Assembly (NCBI RefSeq): GCF_028640845.1
Contig: NC_080540.1
Location: 96,832,061-96,896,060 of the forward strand
Source of the DNA: Ahaetulla prasina
Lineage: Eukaryota; Chordata; Lepidosauria; Squamata; Colubridae
Reading direction: 5' to 3'
DNA length: 64,000 nucleotides
Below are positions 33,490 through 43,980 of this stretch, piece after piece (position 1 is the first letter of the stretch; every line of letters begins with the position of its first letter). The position numbers and the translations under genes are program-made. The notes under the pieces were generated by a model. That model did not search any database and was not told the origin of the DNA. It saw only the letters and a list, made by a program, of their open reading frames with translations.

Positions 33490-33922
33490 AAACCAGGCAA
33501 ATGATTTGAGGTATTCACGGGATTCCTGTTTGCAAAAGATAATACAAGTCTTGGTAGAACAACATGAGGCTTTTAACAGGTTTTCCATGTCATCATATGT
33601 ATTACAACTGAAAGCATTTCTATCTGCTTTAAATGATCCACTAATACCCCTTACCAAATTATTTTCAAATTGGATTGGACTACAGAAAGTTGCAGTACTT
33701 GATGATAATACACAAGTGGAAAATCAAGTATGGAAAAGTAAGGATTGGAAAAGCACTTCTGTTCCAAGGAGGCATCTAAACTATAACAATCCTTTTAAAT
33801 TTTGGGGAACAGGTGACCAAAGGAACAACAGACCAACTAAAAAGCCACCTAGGAAGAAGTTGGAAGCAAATAAAATAATGACGGAAGGAAGACCAATAGT
33901 AAATTTGAAATGGCCGATATAG
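33490..33922 (+). other. open frame of unknown origin, possible retrocopy or exon fragment
   Basis: Immediately after the MITE, one plus-strand frame stays open for about 144 codons to a TAG stop at 33920-33922. It reads NQANDLRYSRDSCLQKIIQV, then LVEQHEAFNRFSMSSYVLQL, later KLFSNWIGLQKVAVLDDN, and ends with a basic tail KKPPRKKLEANKIM...VNLKWP. Composition looks protein-like (amphipathic helix, charged tail), not low complexity. I do not recognise the family. The start lies beyond the MITE insertion. It could be a processed pseudogene, an unrecognised mobile-element ORF or chance. Confidence 0.35.
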
Positions 33923-34051
33923 ATCTTCTAATATAGTTATGTCCAGTCATTGCAGAGGATTCTATAATTAAGCAAAATCATCCAGCAAATATAATTCAAC
34001 GAACTCTGTTCTTCTGACTGCTCAAAACTGAGTTCCATGCAGATAGTGGTG

Positions 34052-34342
34052 CAGCTAGTCCTCGCTTAACAACACTAACTGAGATCAGAATCAAATTCTG
34101 TCATTAAGTGACATGGTTGTAAGTTGAAAAACCATGTAACTGTGCCATTTAGCAATGCCCCACTTACTGTTGTTAATCAAGGACTTGTGAGAACCCATCA
34201 GGTAAGGTCTTAAATTATGTTCATGTGACTGTGAGCATGATACGATGGCCATAAGTTTGAGGATCTGTCATAACTAACCTCTCATTCAGTGCCATCGTAA
34301 ATTTGAACAGGATGCATGGTCATTGCACAAGGATCACCTGTA
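34052..34342. mobile_element. MITE with 'AGTCCTCGCTTAAC' ends
   Basis: The left end CAGCTAGTCCTCGCTTAAC and the right end CACAAGGATCACCTGTA are imperfect inverted repeats. Repeated motifs TAAGTTG, CATTAAGTGACA and TCATTGCACAAGG fit a common squamate palindromic MITE (compare 50.8 kb). Its right terminus coincides to within 3 bp with the left breakpoint of duplication block X. Confidence 0.7.
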
Positions 34343-34849
34343 TTTGCAAATAATGAAAGCTAAACTGGCATTTATTCCCCCCCCCTTCAAAAAAAAATCC
34401 TAGAGGTTTGGTTTCACAGATGAAATGAACATCTGGGGCATCTATTTCATATTTTTCACTCTTAGAATTCTTTCAGATGGTATTTTAAAGGTAGAACATT
34501 GTATTACAATGATGTGGCAGCAAAAGCAATGTTAACTTTTGCCCCTATGGAACAAAATAGCTGAATTGTCCTGGTTAAGATAAGAGTTGATTAAAATAGG
34601 CATAGTTAGTTACCATGTATAATTTCAATTCTCAAAAAAAACAAAAAAACAAAAACAAACCCACAACCTGAAAAGGAGGGGACAATTCCTGAGACAGTGG
34701 CAAATATAAAACATAGGAGAGTAAAGGCAAGCCAGCCCTGCAACCTTGGACAATCCAGCAACCCCTTTGTTGGGTGATCCAGGAAGGAACTGCAATGACA
34801 AAAATGCAATCAGGGTCTCCCTCTGTGGAGCAGGATGTCTTAAAATGCT

Positions 34850-34853
34850 ATAT

Positions 34854-34920
<67 letters not shown>

Positions 34921-34924
34921 TTTT
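34850..34924. repeat. (TTTA)n microsatellite, copy 1
   Basis: About 18 tandem TTTA units form the A-rich tail of the antisense LINE that follows. The duplicate array at 40625-40714 is longer. Confidence 0.97.
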
Positions 34925-35566
34925 GTCACATAGTATATATAAGCATACGTCTGAAATAACTATACAATATATCAGCATATATATGAGTATGAGTATGTAA
35001 TAACTATATTAATTGGATATAACAAAAGGAAACAATAGGACAGGAACGGTAGGCACGATTGTGCTTTTATGCACGCCCCTTACAGACCTCTTAGGAATGG
35101 GGTGAGGTCAATAGTAGACAGTTTTTGGTTGAAGCTTTGGGGATTTTGGGAAGAGACCACAGAATCAGGTGTATTCCAAGCATTAACAATTCTATTACTG
35201 AAGTCATATTTTCTGCAATGAAGACTGGAGCAGTTAACATTAAGCTTAAATCTATTGTGTGCTCGTGTATTGTTGCAATTGAAGCTGAAGTAGTCTTCGA
35301 TAGGAAGGACATTGTAATAGATGATTCTATGAGTTAAACTCAGGTCATGTCGAAGGCGGCGTAGTTCTAAATTTTCTAAACCCAGGATTTCAAGTCTGGT
35401 GGCATAAGGTATTTTGTTGTATTCAGAGGAATGGAGTACTCTTCTTGTAAAATATTTCTGGACATGTTCAATTGTATTGATGTCAGAAATGTGGTATGGG
35501 TTCCAATCAGTTGAACTGCATTCAAGAATTGGTCTAGCAAATGTTTTATATGCTCTGAATCCAATC
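34925..35566 (-). pseudogene. CR1-superfamily LINE C-terminus and 3' UTR, antisense
   Basis: The minus strand encodes AYKTFARPILECSSTDWNPY, then ILGLENLELRRLRHDL, HRIYYNVL-like and LKLNVNCSSLHCRKYDFSN residues, with frame shifts. A 3' UTR with GGGGCGTGCATAAAAGCAC and an (AAAT)n tail follows. The same 3' UTR type occurs in sense at 45.8-46.2 and 48.3-48.4 kb. Typical LINE RT thumb/C-terminal residues are present; the catalytic core is absent. Confidence 0.8.
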
Positions 35567-36636
35567 CCTCAGCAAATAGATTTTAAAAAATGGATGCATC
35601 TCATTTGGAACAATCCAGGATTCAGCTATTACTGTACAAATCTCAGGGCTCAATGAAGTCTCAAAACCCAACATCTTTAGAGAAATTGAGTTGAATTGGA
35701 AGGTGAATCAAATGGGCAGTTGAAAAAAGTGAGCAATTGGAAATGCATGTCAGAGGCTCTTTCACTCTACCAGTGGAAACAGGAAAGGAGACTCAAGGTT
35801 CACAAGACAATGTTTTCTTTGGGAAGAAAATGTAGCAATTTGTAGAAAACAAGCAATCAAACCTAACCTATAATCAAGAAGAAGTAGCTGAAAAAGTTGT
35901 TAAAAGGTTTTCAAAATTAACGAGAAGAATGGGGCTGTCTTAAAACAAACAAAAGTAAGGCTTTGGGCTGAGATACATAAACTAAACACTGGAAATCATT
36001 TCAAATCAATCAATAGTAGAAAAAAGGCAACTTTTTTCTAATAAATTGATTGTGTCATTACTTACAATCATGTCATTAATAAGCAGAAGCAAATACAAGT
36101 GGTAAACCTAAATGAGAAATTAGCTTAGAATTGAATGTGACAGAACTTTAGGTAGATGTGAACAACTTTAATAAAATGAAAAAACCCTGAAAGCTGAAAA
36201 ACTGAAGCTGAATTTATAAAATATACAACATTCAATCCAAAATCAGATCTGATGTTCAAGATATAACTGAGGAATGAAGCATTGTCAGGAAAAAGCAATT
36301 AGTATGATGCTCATCTAAGTCCATAGAAACAAAATTGACAACTTAGAACAACTCTGGATCAGTCTAAGCATCATCAAAGTGAAAAGAAAAAAGAAGAAAT
36401 TTTATGTTCCAGAGAGACCTGGCAGATTGAGCCATCAAACACAACTAAGAGGGTATTGTAGATTTACACTACAAAAATAAATTAAAAGGGGAAAAATATA
36501 GTAATAGTAAAAAGCAAACAAACAGGTGAACTTGAGACTGATGAATTACATGCATTTGGATGAAAAAATGAGCCAAATGAAAACTGAATGACAACTGGGA
36601 GATTCTTCTTAATAATGAAAGAAAATAGAAAAAGAA
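35567..36636. other. unrecognised part of block X
   Basis: AT-rich, with no recognised gene. It may include decayed LINE sequence. A 144-bp part of it (equivalent to X2 41695-41838) is present three times in the window because of the block C insertion. Confidence 0.5.
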
Positions 36637-37200
36637 TGGAGTGGAGTGGAGTGGACCAAAACGGAACGGAACGGAACAGAACAGAACAGAACATTCTTTA
36701 TTGGCCATATGTGATTGGACATACAAGAAATTTGTCTCTGGTGAATAAGCTCTCAGTATACAAACAAGCAATAAAGCAATAAATCATAATATACAACCAT
36801 AAATTATATGATAAAACCAAAAAATGATAGTCATAAGATACCAATAGGAGTAAATAATAGGAAAGGTGAGAAAGATATTAGTAATACTACATGATTAACT
36901 ATCTTTAGGCATAAGACAGTGCTGTGGAAATTATGTGTTTAGCATAGTGATGGCTTGGGGTGGTGGTGAAAACTGTCTTTGTGTCTAGTTGTTTTGGCAT
37001 GCAATGCCCTATGGCAGCATCCTGAGGGAAGGAGTTGAAACAGTTTATGTCCAGGTTGTGAGGAATCTGTAGATATTTTCTCAGCCCTCTTTCTGGCTCG
37101 TGCAGTATATAGGTCCTCAATGGAAGGCAGGCTGGTTGCAATTTTTTTTCTGTAGTCCTAACTATCTGTTGAAGTCTGTACTTCTAGGAGCCATATCTCA
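36637..37200 (-). mobile_element. L3-like LINE 3' end, antisense, with pentamer tail
   Basis: The plus strand starts with GGAGT and GGAAC/AGAAC pentamers (36637-36693), then ATTCTTTATTGGCC, the reverse complement of the 3' end GGCCAATAAAGAAT. The minus-strand frame gives ATSLPSIEDLYTARARKR, then GHKLFQLLPSGC and TTRHKDSF-like blocks, the same C-terminus as the L3-like copies at 18.3 and 23.8 kb. It is older and frame-disrupted. The tail units have mutated from the ATTCT type to GTTCT/GTTCC and CACTC. Confidence 0.88.
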
Positions 37201-37760
37201 AAACTTCAGATCAATACTTAGTTTGTTCAAAATTCTTATTGGAATAAAACATTTGTCTGAAGGAAAATTCTTCAATTGAGCAAAAGGGTAATGACAGAAA
37301 TGTATGAGGAGTTAAAGATCAGTACTTATTGATGAAACAATCATTATAAAATCAAAGTAAGATTGAGTGAATTTAAGTATGGCTTGGATTGAGTACAAGA
37401 ATGTATTTGATTCCCTTCCATTAATAGGATTATGAAAAGTACAGAAATGTTTGGGGTCAATCAAAATATCCAAGGTTTTGTAGAATTGACCATGAAAACA
37501 TGGCAGACAAATGCTTAAGGAGGATGGGTTACATGAAGTAGAAATAAAAAAGGGGGTATTTCAGAGTGATTCCTTATCACCTTTATTATTCACTTTTGTA
37601 ATGATCCAGATGACAAGGATGCTAAGTAGGGGAAAATCTGGCTAACAATTTTCAAAGTAAGGTGAAAAAAGTCATGCTTTTTTTACATGGATAATTTAAA
37701 ATTATATGCCAAATTCAAAGTTGAATGGGAATGATTATGAATTACTGTTCAGATATTTAG
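37201..37760 (+). pseudogene. decayed non-LTR RT fragment, other clade
   Basis: Plus-strand reading yields LSMAWIEYKNVFDSLP, then GVFQSDSLSPLLFTFVMIQM (RT block B variant) and AFFTWIINLKLYA-like residues. This resembles the non-LTR families with an 'xRGIFQGDSLSPLLFxxxMIPL' block, distinct from CR1, L2 and BovB. Multiple stops. The exact clade (R2/R4-like) is inference. Confidence 0.6.
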
Positions 37761-37819
37761 TGGTGATATTGTAATGCAATTTGTACTCTGGGTACTTTCA
37801 GAAAAAAACTTAAAATGGT

Positions 37820-38342
37820 TATATAGCAGCTTATGATTGTCCATCCCTGCAATAATGCTTCAACCACAACAATACACGAGCACACAATAGATATAAACTT
37901 AAGGTAAACCACTCCAAACTTGATTGCAGAAAATACAACTATCAGGCCTGGAAACCATACTAGACCATAGGTTTCCAGACGCTGCCACATTTCTCCCCTG
38001 AGGGGAAGAAGGGAGGGTTGATGGGTATGGTAACATTCTTCAAGCGGTCAAGGTCGGATTGTGTTTGCATCTGCAGAAGGAGTGGCAAGAAGAGGTTTCG
38101 AATAAAGTGGAAGAACGTTGGCCCATGTGACCAGCAAAGGGGTTAGGGGGTGGGACTCTTGGGGTTTGTATAACTGGGAAAAGAATCCGGAAGTTTCAGT
38201 TTCGGAATTTCACTCATCATGTGCCAGTTTCCTTATGCTAGTAAAGAACTTTCAAGGACAATGGCTTCAGAGATTTTTTTATGCAGAAGAGGTTTTTCTG
38301 GAACCCTGACAATGACTTCAGCAACATAGTGGTCAATGCCTG
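37820..38342 (+). pseudogene. CR1-superfamily LINE C-terminus split by a solo LTR
   Basis: Sense residues TTTIHEHTIDINLR and LIAENT precede the LTR, and DFSNIVVNAW-like residues follow it. In copy 2 the frame continues ...NALSVISSPNPHNFNLKLST before the stop and 3' UTR, but here it is cut off by the Gypsy LTR at 38343. This is the same family as the antisense copy at 34.9-35.6 kb. Confidence 0.8.
37940..38311 (+). mobile_element. solo LTR inserted in the LINE, copy 1
   Basis: The 372-bp insert splits the LINE. Its ends are TATCAGG...CCTGACA (the first mutated from TGTCAGG) and the flanks are ACAAC (37935-37939) and ATGAC (38312-38316). In copy 2 the left flank is ACGAC, closer to ATGAC, so a 5-bp TSD is likely. 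It has a TATA-like TTGTATAACTG near 38166. No internal retroviral sequence is attached. Confidence 0.82.
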
Positions 38343-38630
38343 TGTTATGTCTAACAAAGTCCTCGGGGTTACGACCCGCCTGAGCCTTGACAACAGCCAG
38401 GCGGTCTCTGATTGGTTAAGACGCGCTGGAGGGAAGAAGCGGGAGTTTGGAAGTCCTGTCATTGGATAAAGTTCCTGAGGCAGCTAGTATATAAGGGCTG
38501 TCACCCGGAGAGTTAGTTTTTGAGCTTAACATGTTATTCCGTTGTGATTAATTGCGAGTTAAATAAAGGTTGTGTTCCTTACAACCTCTGTGTGAGACTC
38601 TTTCTGGACCCACTAGTCACGGATTTAATA
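38343..38630 (+). promoter_or_regulatory. Gypsy 5' LTR
   Basis: It starts TGTTATGTCTAACAAAG and ends GTCACGGATTTAATA. AGTATATAAGGGC near 38486 is the TATA box candidate, and AAATAAAGG near 38561 is the poly(A) signal candidate. The U3 part is GC-rich. Length is about 288 bp, with the 3' limit set by analogy with the 14.5-kb element. Confidence 0.85.
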
Positions 38631-38719
38631 CTGGCGACGAAGGTGTGGGGAGTCCGCACAGCGCAGCAACCTAATTATTGTTTTTTCGGTTCTGCGGTTT
38701 CACTCGCGATCACCTCAAG

Positions 38720-39847
38720 ATGGAGAAGGCCCAAGCATTCCTGCCGTTTGAGCCAGCAGCTGAGACATGGGATTCGTTCCTGGAGCGCTTTGAGTGCTTC
38801 TTGCACTCCCAGGACTATGTGGATTTGCCTGCCTCTCGTAAGCGCGGCTACTTCCTGAGCCTCTGTGGCCGTGAGGTTTTTGCAACGGCCAGGGTCCTGG
38901 CTGCCCCATCGCTAGTTTTTGAAATGCCGTGGGATGATTTATTGGCCAAGCTGAGGAGCCATTACTCCCCAACGCCTTCTCGTATCGCCCGGAGGCTTGC
39001 GTTTCGACGGCGTGTCCAGCGACCGGGGGAATCGATCAACGATTATATGGCGTCCCTGCGTTCTGCTGCCCTATATTGTGAGTTCCCGGAGCTGGACGAT
39101 GTCCTTCTAGATCAGCTGGTGGCTGGGACCACTGACCTGCGGCTGCAGCGTCGACTGCTAGCCCGCTCAGACATCACCTTGGCCACAGCGTTGGTTGAGG
39201 CGCAGGCGGCCGAGTTGGCGGAGAAGTCCGCGGCGGAGATTCAGAGATTCCGTCCACCTGAGACTCAAGCCGCACCTGGCCTGGCGGTTCACCACGGGGA
39301 GGCGCAACCATCGGAGACACCATATGGCTCTTCGGATGAAGACGATGATGTGCGCCGTCTCAAGTCCTTTCCTCGGCGCGGGTTGCCGGCCGCCAAGTCT
39401 TCTCCGCTGAGTTGTGCTGGCTGTGGGGGAAGCCACGGAAGGGCCGATTGCGGTTTAAAATGCCGTTTGCCGCCGTTGTGGAAGCGTGGCCACCTAGCCC
39501 GGGTCTGCCGGGCGGGGTTGCCTATGGCTGATTCCCTGAGAGATCCTGCTCCCCGTCGGAAGTCTTCTGGCCTGCCGGCCACCCGCAAGGATGATTGTTT
39601 CGCTGTCGGGCATGCCACCGTTGACCCTCTTGGTAATAAGATCTACCTTACGGTGAATCTAGAGGGCAAGCCATGCAGAATGGAACTGGACACTGGCTCA
39701 TCCAAAACCCTAATGGCCTGGTCCGCCCTCAAGCGACATTTGCCAACTTTCTCCAAGTCTCGTCTGAGGCCATGCCCTGTCACCCTCAAAGACTATCAGG
39801 CGGGTTATTCCAGTTATGGGTTGTTGCAATGTCCCTGTGACTCATGA
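38720..39847 (+). CDS. gag: Gypsy Gag-protease polyprotein
   Basis: The frame is open from before 38720 to a TGA at 39845-39847. I choose the ATG at 38720 (MEKAQAFLPFEPA), which is preceded by TCACCTCAAG, over the upstream 38678 ATG because it matches typical Gypsy Gag starts. Domains: a capsid-like helical region (about residues 1-170, including GESINDYMASLRSAALYCEF), a linker, and a cysteine-rich zinc-knuckle region (CAGCGGSHGRADC, with a degenerate second knuckle). The aspartic protease follows (about residue 320 onward), with MELDTGSSKTL as the active-site DTG. The frame ends soon after the protease and pol continues in another frame. Confidence 0.88.
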   Translation: MEKAQAFLPFEPAAETWDSFLERFECFLHSQDYVDLPASRKRGYFLSLCGREVFATARVLAAPSLVFEMPWDDLLAKLRSHYSPTPSRIARRLAFRRRVQRPGESINDYMASLRSAALYCEFPELDDVLLDQLVAGTTDLRLQRRLLARSDITLATALVEAQAAELAEKSAAEIQRFRPPETQAAPGLAVHHGEAQPSETPYGSSDEDDDVRRLKSFPRRGLPAAKSSPLSCAGCGGSHGRADCGLKCRLPPLWKRGHLARVCRAGLPMADSLRDPAPRRKSSGLPATRKDDCFAVGHATVDPLGNKIYLTVNLEGKPCRMELDTGSSKTLMAWSALKRHLPTFSKSRLRPCPVTLKDYQAGYSSYGLLQCPCDS

Positions 39848-40121
39848 GGGGTTCTCGGGTGGGTTGCCTCTAATCGTGGTGAGGGGTAACCTGCCAACCT
39901 TACTGGGGTTGGACTGGTTCAGGGCTTTCCGCCTGAATGTCATAGGGTCCATTCCACTGTTCCCGACTGTTACGAGTATCATCCGTGACTTCGCTGATGT
40001 TTTCAGTGATCAGTTGGGTAAATATACGGGTACCCCGATATCGTTTAATTTGGACCCCCAAATAGCGCCGATTCGCCTAAAACCTAGGAGGGTGCCACTT
40101 GCATTGAGGCTTAAGGTTGAC
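39816..40121 (+). pseudogene. pol: Gypsy protease end and pol start, truncated
   Basis: This frame overlaps the gag-protease frame (39816-39847) and continues HEGFSGGLPLIVV, LLGLDWFRAFRLN and a DFADVFSDQLGKYTG block, the usual N-terminus of Gypsy RT. After LRLKVD the reading passes directly into block X sequence. RT catalytic motifs, RNase H and integrase are missing. The offset relative to gag is +1; whether this is a programmed shift or a mutation cannot be told from one copy. Confidence 0.85.
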
Positions 40122-40624
40122 GTATTTGCAAATAATGAAAGCTAAACTGGCATTTATTCCCCTTCAAAAAAATCCTAGAGGTTTGGTTTCACAGATGAAA
40201 TGAACATCTGGGGCATCTATTTCATATTTTTCACTCTTAGAATTCTTTCAGATGGTATTTTAAAGGTAGAACATTGTATTACAATGATGTGGCAGCAAAA
40301 GCAATGTTAACTTTTGCCCCTATGGAACAAAATAGCTGAATTGTCCTGGTTAAGATAAGAGTTGATTAAAATAGGCATAGTTAGTTACCATGTATAATTT
40401 CAATTCTCAAAAAAAAACAAAAAACCAAAAACAAACCTACAACCTGAAAAGGAGGGGACAATTCCTGAGACAGTGGCAAATATAAAACATAGGAGAGTAA
40501 AGGCAAGCCAGCCCTGCAACCTTGGACAATCCAGCAACCCCTTTGTTGGGTGATCCAGGAAGGAACTGCAATGACAAAAATGCAATCAGGGTCTCCCTCT
40601 GTGGAGCAGGATGTCTTAAAATGC

Positions 40625-40629
40625 TATAT

Positions 40630-40712
<83 letters not shown>

Positions 40713-40714
40713 TT
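40625..40714. repeat. (TTTA)n microsatellite, copy 2
   Basis: About 22 tandem TTTA units, roughly four more than in copy 1 of block X. This is a simple length polymorphism between the copies. Confidence 0.97.
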
Positions 40715-41354
40715 TTGTCACATAGTATATATAAGCATATGTCTGAAATAACTATACAATATATCAGCATATATATGAGTATGAGTATGTAATAACTATA
40801 TTAATTGGATATAACAAAAGGAAACAATAGGACAGGAACGGTAGGCACGATTGTGCTCTTATGCACGCCCCTTACAGACCTCTTAGGAATGGGGTGAGGT
40901 CAATAGTAGACAGTTTTTGGTTGAAGCTTTGGGGATTTTGGGAAGAGACCACAGAATCAGGTGTATTCCAAGCATTAACAATTCTATTACTGAAGTCATA
41001 TTTTCTGCAATGAAGACTGGAGCAGTTAACATTAAGCTTAAATCTATTGTGTGCTCGTGTATTGTTGCAATTGAAGCTGAAGTAGTCTTGACAGGAAGGA
41101 CATTGTAATAGATGATTCTATGAGTTAAACTCAGGTCATGTCAAGGCGTAGTTCTAAATTTTCTAAACCCAGGATTTCAAGTCTGGTGGCATAAGGTATT
41201 TTGTTGTATTCAGAGGAATGGAGTACTCTTCTTGTAAAATATTTCTGGACACGTTCAATTGTATTGATGTCAGAAATGTGGTATGGGTTCCAATCAGTTG
41301 AACTGCATTCAAGAATTGGTCTAGCAAATGTTTTATATGCTCTGAATCCAATCC
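40715..41354 (-). pseudogene. CR1-superfamily LINE C-terminus, antisense, copy 2
   Basis: Same element as 34925-35566 with a few substitutions and small deletions (for example AGTCTTGACAGG against AGTCTTCGATAGG, and loss of bases in the GGCGGCGTAG region). Non-functional. Confidence 0.85.
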
Positions 41355-41838
41355 CTCAGCAAATAGATTTTAAAAAATGGATGCATCTCATTTGGAACAA
41401 TCCAGGATTCAGCTATTACTGTACAAATCTCAGGGCTCAATGAAGTCTCAAAACCCAACATCTTTAGAGAAATTGAGTTGAATTGGAAGGTGAATCAAAT
41501 GGGCAGTTGAAAAAAGTGAGCAATTGGAAATGCATGTCAGAGGCTCTTTCACTCTACCAGTGGAAACAGGAAAGGAGACTCAAGGTTCACAAGACAATGT
41601 TTTCTTTGGGAAGAAAATGTAGCAATTTGTAGAAAACAAGCAATCAAACCTAACCTATAATCAAGAAGAAGTAGCTGAAAAAGTTGTTAAAAGGTTTTCA
41701 AAATTAACGAGAAGAATGGGGCTGTCTTAAAACAAACAAAAGTAAGGCTTTGGGCTGAGATACATAAACTAAACACTGGAAATCATTTCAAATCAATCAA
41801 TAGTAGAAAAAAGGCAACTTTTTTCTAATAAATTGATT

Positions 41839-43251
41839 CCTTTTTTTACTCTTTTCATGTATCCAAATTATGTTTATACTTTTACCAATTATCTTATATA
41901 TTATTGACAAAATAAATAAATAAATAAATAAATAAAATAAAAATTTCATTCTTGTAGGCCAGGGAGAGAATGAATACTCTGTCGGGCAGAGGACACAAGT
42001 CTTTTTCCTTCAGAAAAGGAATGCATGATAAGTCTTCTGCCTCTCCAATTCAGCAGCATGTAGTCCATTCAGCATCTTTGGCTTTTTAAAATTTTGAGAT
42101 TAATGGATTCCGATTTAAAAAATTGACAATTAATATAATACAATTAAATAGAAGGCAATAGAATCAACCTATGTGCATATCCAACTGGTCCCTTCCAGTC
42201 TTTCTACACTCTTTCTTCTGTCTGGTATTTTGCTCCTTTCATTTTTTTCTTTTCCCATTGTATATAGGCATGAATGGCTTGCCATGTGCTAATAACTGTG
42301 AAACTGTGAGGTATGTAATCAGTGAGGTTTTTTGTCCTGTCTGTGAGATGGATGGCTGTCTAAATATGAGGAATGAATACATAAATAAAACCATAACACC
42401 ATTTCTCGCAATTCTTAATAGAGCTGCTAACCGGAGTTTTCATGGGAATACTTAACATTATGAGAAGGATAGCCTTCTTTACAGTACTTTAAACAAGAGC
42501 TGTGGTAATTCTATTTCTAACGAAGCAGAAAGAGACCAGACTTTATTGATTAATTTATCAAATGTGCATGTTGCCAATTTCATTACAATTCCTGGAACAA
42601 AACGGAACAAAGAATTATCAGATATCTGAATGTGTGAAAACACTTTATCTGCTTTAAATTTAAGAGCTTGGCTACACTTCTGTTTTGGGGAATGTCTGAT
42701 GTGCATTTATGTAAATATTCAGACTGACAACACATGACCTAGACAATCTGATCAGATCTCTTAACAGATGATTTCACTATAAGACTGACTCATATAAGGT
42801 CAGCTTGGAATGTGCATTCATATAGATATGGTCATATTATAGCTGGGAATAACAAAATGAAAAAAAAATGAGGGGAAGGGTGGACTGATGAATTCTAAAG
42901 AAACATTAAGGAATAACAGACAGCAATGACACTGTTAAAGAGAAGAAGGAAGGGTTGGAGAGATTAAGGAACTTAATGGGGTTAAAAAGCAAGAATATGA
43001 CCCATCTTGTAAATGATCAGCGTGTTCGCATTTAAAACAGGTTTCCTCTTTTTTACTTCTGTGATTCCTATCTTTCTTTCCATGGGGGTAAAGGTAGAAA
43101 AAGAATGTCAAATATCTTCTTGGCTAACTCTACTACATCTTTATGCCAAAGTGTTTATAAAACATTTTATAGTTTTTTTGTAGAAGGCACAAACTTGAGA
43201 ATGCTAAGTTCTTCTTTACAATGAGATATTGAAAGAGACATTGTTCATAGT
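41839..43251. repeat. block C, inserted copy
   Basis: This 1.4-kb block is nearly identical to 48319-49725: a few substitutions, one base missing near 42440 (CATGGGAATAC against CATGCGGAATAC) and a longer AAAT run. It begins inside the 3' UTR of the CR1-superfamily LINE (ACTCTTTTCATGTATCC) and ends GTTCATAG. It interrupts block X copy 2 and is bounded by a 144-bp direct duplication of X. It contains no recognised gene. Confidence 0.93.
42270..42313 (+). other. exon-like segment in block C (weak)
   Basis: A pyrimidine-rich stretch (TTTTTTCTTTTCCCATTG) followed by TATATAG precedes 42270, and GAG|GTATGT follows at about 42313. This is an acceptor-donor pair around 44 bp inside a 94-codon open frame (42171-42455). 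The same arrangement is present in the other block C copy (about 48740-48783). I know of no protein with this sequence, and splice-like signals of this quality arise by chance, so this is only a candidate. Confidence 0.2.
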
Positions 43252-43980
43252 TTTTCAAAATTAACAAGAAGAATGGGGCTGTCTTAAAACAAACAAAAGT
43301 AAGGCTTTGGGCTGAGATACATAAACTAAACACTGGAAATCATTTCAAATCAATCAATAGTAGAAAAAAGGCAACTTTTTTCTAATAAATTGATTGTGTC
43401 ATTACTTACAATCATGTCATTAATAAGCAGAAGCAAATACAAGTGGTAAACCTAAATGAGAAATTAGCTTAGAATTGAATGTGACAGAACTTTAGGTAGA
43501 TGTGAACAACTTTAATAAAATGAAAAAACCCTGAAAGCTGAAAAACTGAAGCTGAATTTATAAAATATACAACATTCAATCCAAAATCAGATCTGATGTT
43601 CAAGATATAACTGAGGAATGAAGCATTGTCAGGAAAAAGCAATTAGTATGATGCTCATCTAAGTCCATAGAAACAAAATTGACAACTTAGAACAACTCTG
43701 GATCAGTCTAAGCATCATCAAAGTGAAAAGAAAAAAGAAGAAATTTTATGTTCCAGAGAGACCTGGCAGATTGAGCCATCAAACACAACTAAGAGGGTAT
43801 TGTAGATTTACACTACAAAAATAAATTAAAAGGGGAAAAATATAGTAATAGTAAAAAGCAAACAAACAGGTGAACTTGAGACTGATGAATTACATGCATT
43901 TGGATGAAAAAATGAGCCAAATGAAAACTGAATGACAACTGGGAGATTCTTCTTAATAATGAAAGAAAATAGAAAAAGAA

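Larger units (their letters stand above)
34340..38342. repeat. segmental duplication block X, copy 1
   Basis: This 4.0-kb stretch is repeated at 40122-45697 in the same orientation with only scattered substitutions, small indels and a different TTTA repeat length. Homology starts at GTATTTGCAAATAATGAAAG and ends at GTGGTCAATGCCTG. It contains a TTTA array, an antisense LINE end, an antisense L3-like LINE end, an old sense RT fragment and a LINE interrupted by a solo LTR. On the right a Gypsy LTR begins directly after the last homologous base. Confidence 0.95.
38343..40121 (+). mobile_element. Gypsy LTR retrotransposon, 3' half missing
   Basis: It comprises a 5' LTR (38343-38630), a primer-binding-like CTGGCGACGAAGG, a gag-protease frame and the first part of pol. 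It stops abruptly at 40121, where block X copy 2 begins with its first homologous base. There is no 3' LTR. Insertion occurred after ...AATGCCTG of block X copy 1; copy 2 has the empty site. The LTR differs from that of the 14.5-kb element but has the same TGTTATGTC start and a matching ...ATA/CTGGC junction, so the families are related. Confidence 0.93.

Noticed and set aside
34746..35000. ORF with repeated YLFI residues, also at 40522-40792
   Set aside because: Translation of the TTTA microsatellite.
36469..36771. Phe-rich ORFs on the minus strand, also at 43813-44125
   Set aside because: They read the antisense of LINE tail pentamers and AT-rich DNA.
38720..39847. Possible domesticated gag-like host gene
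   Set aside because: It lies directly behind an LTR and primer site and runs into pol, and the element is truncated. There is no sign of independent host control.
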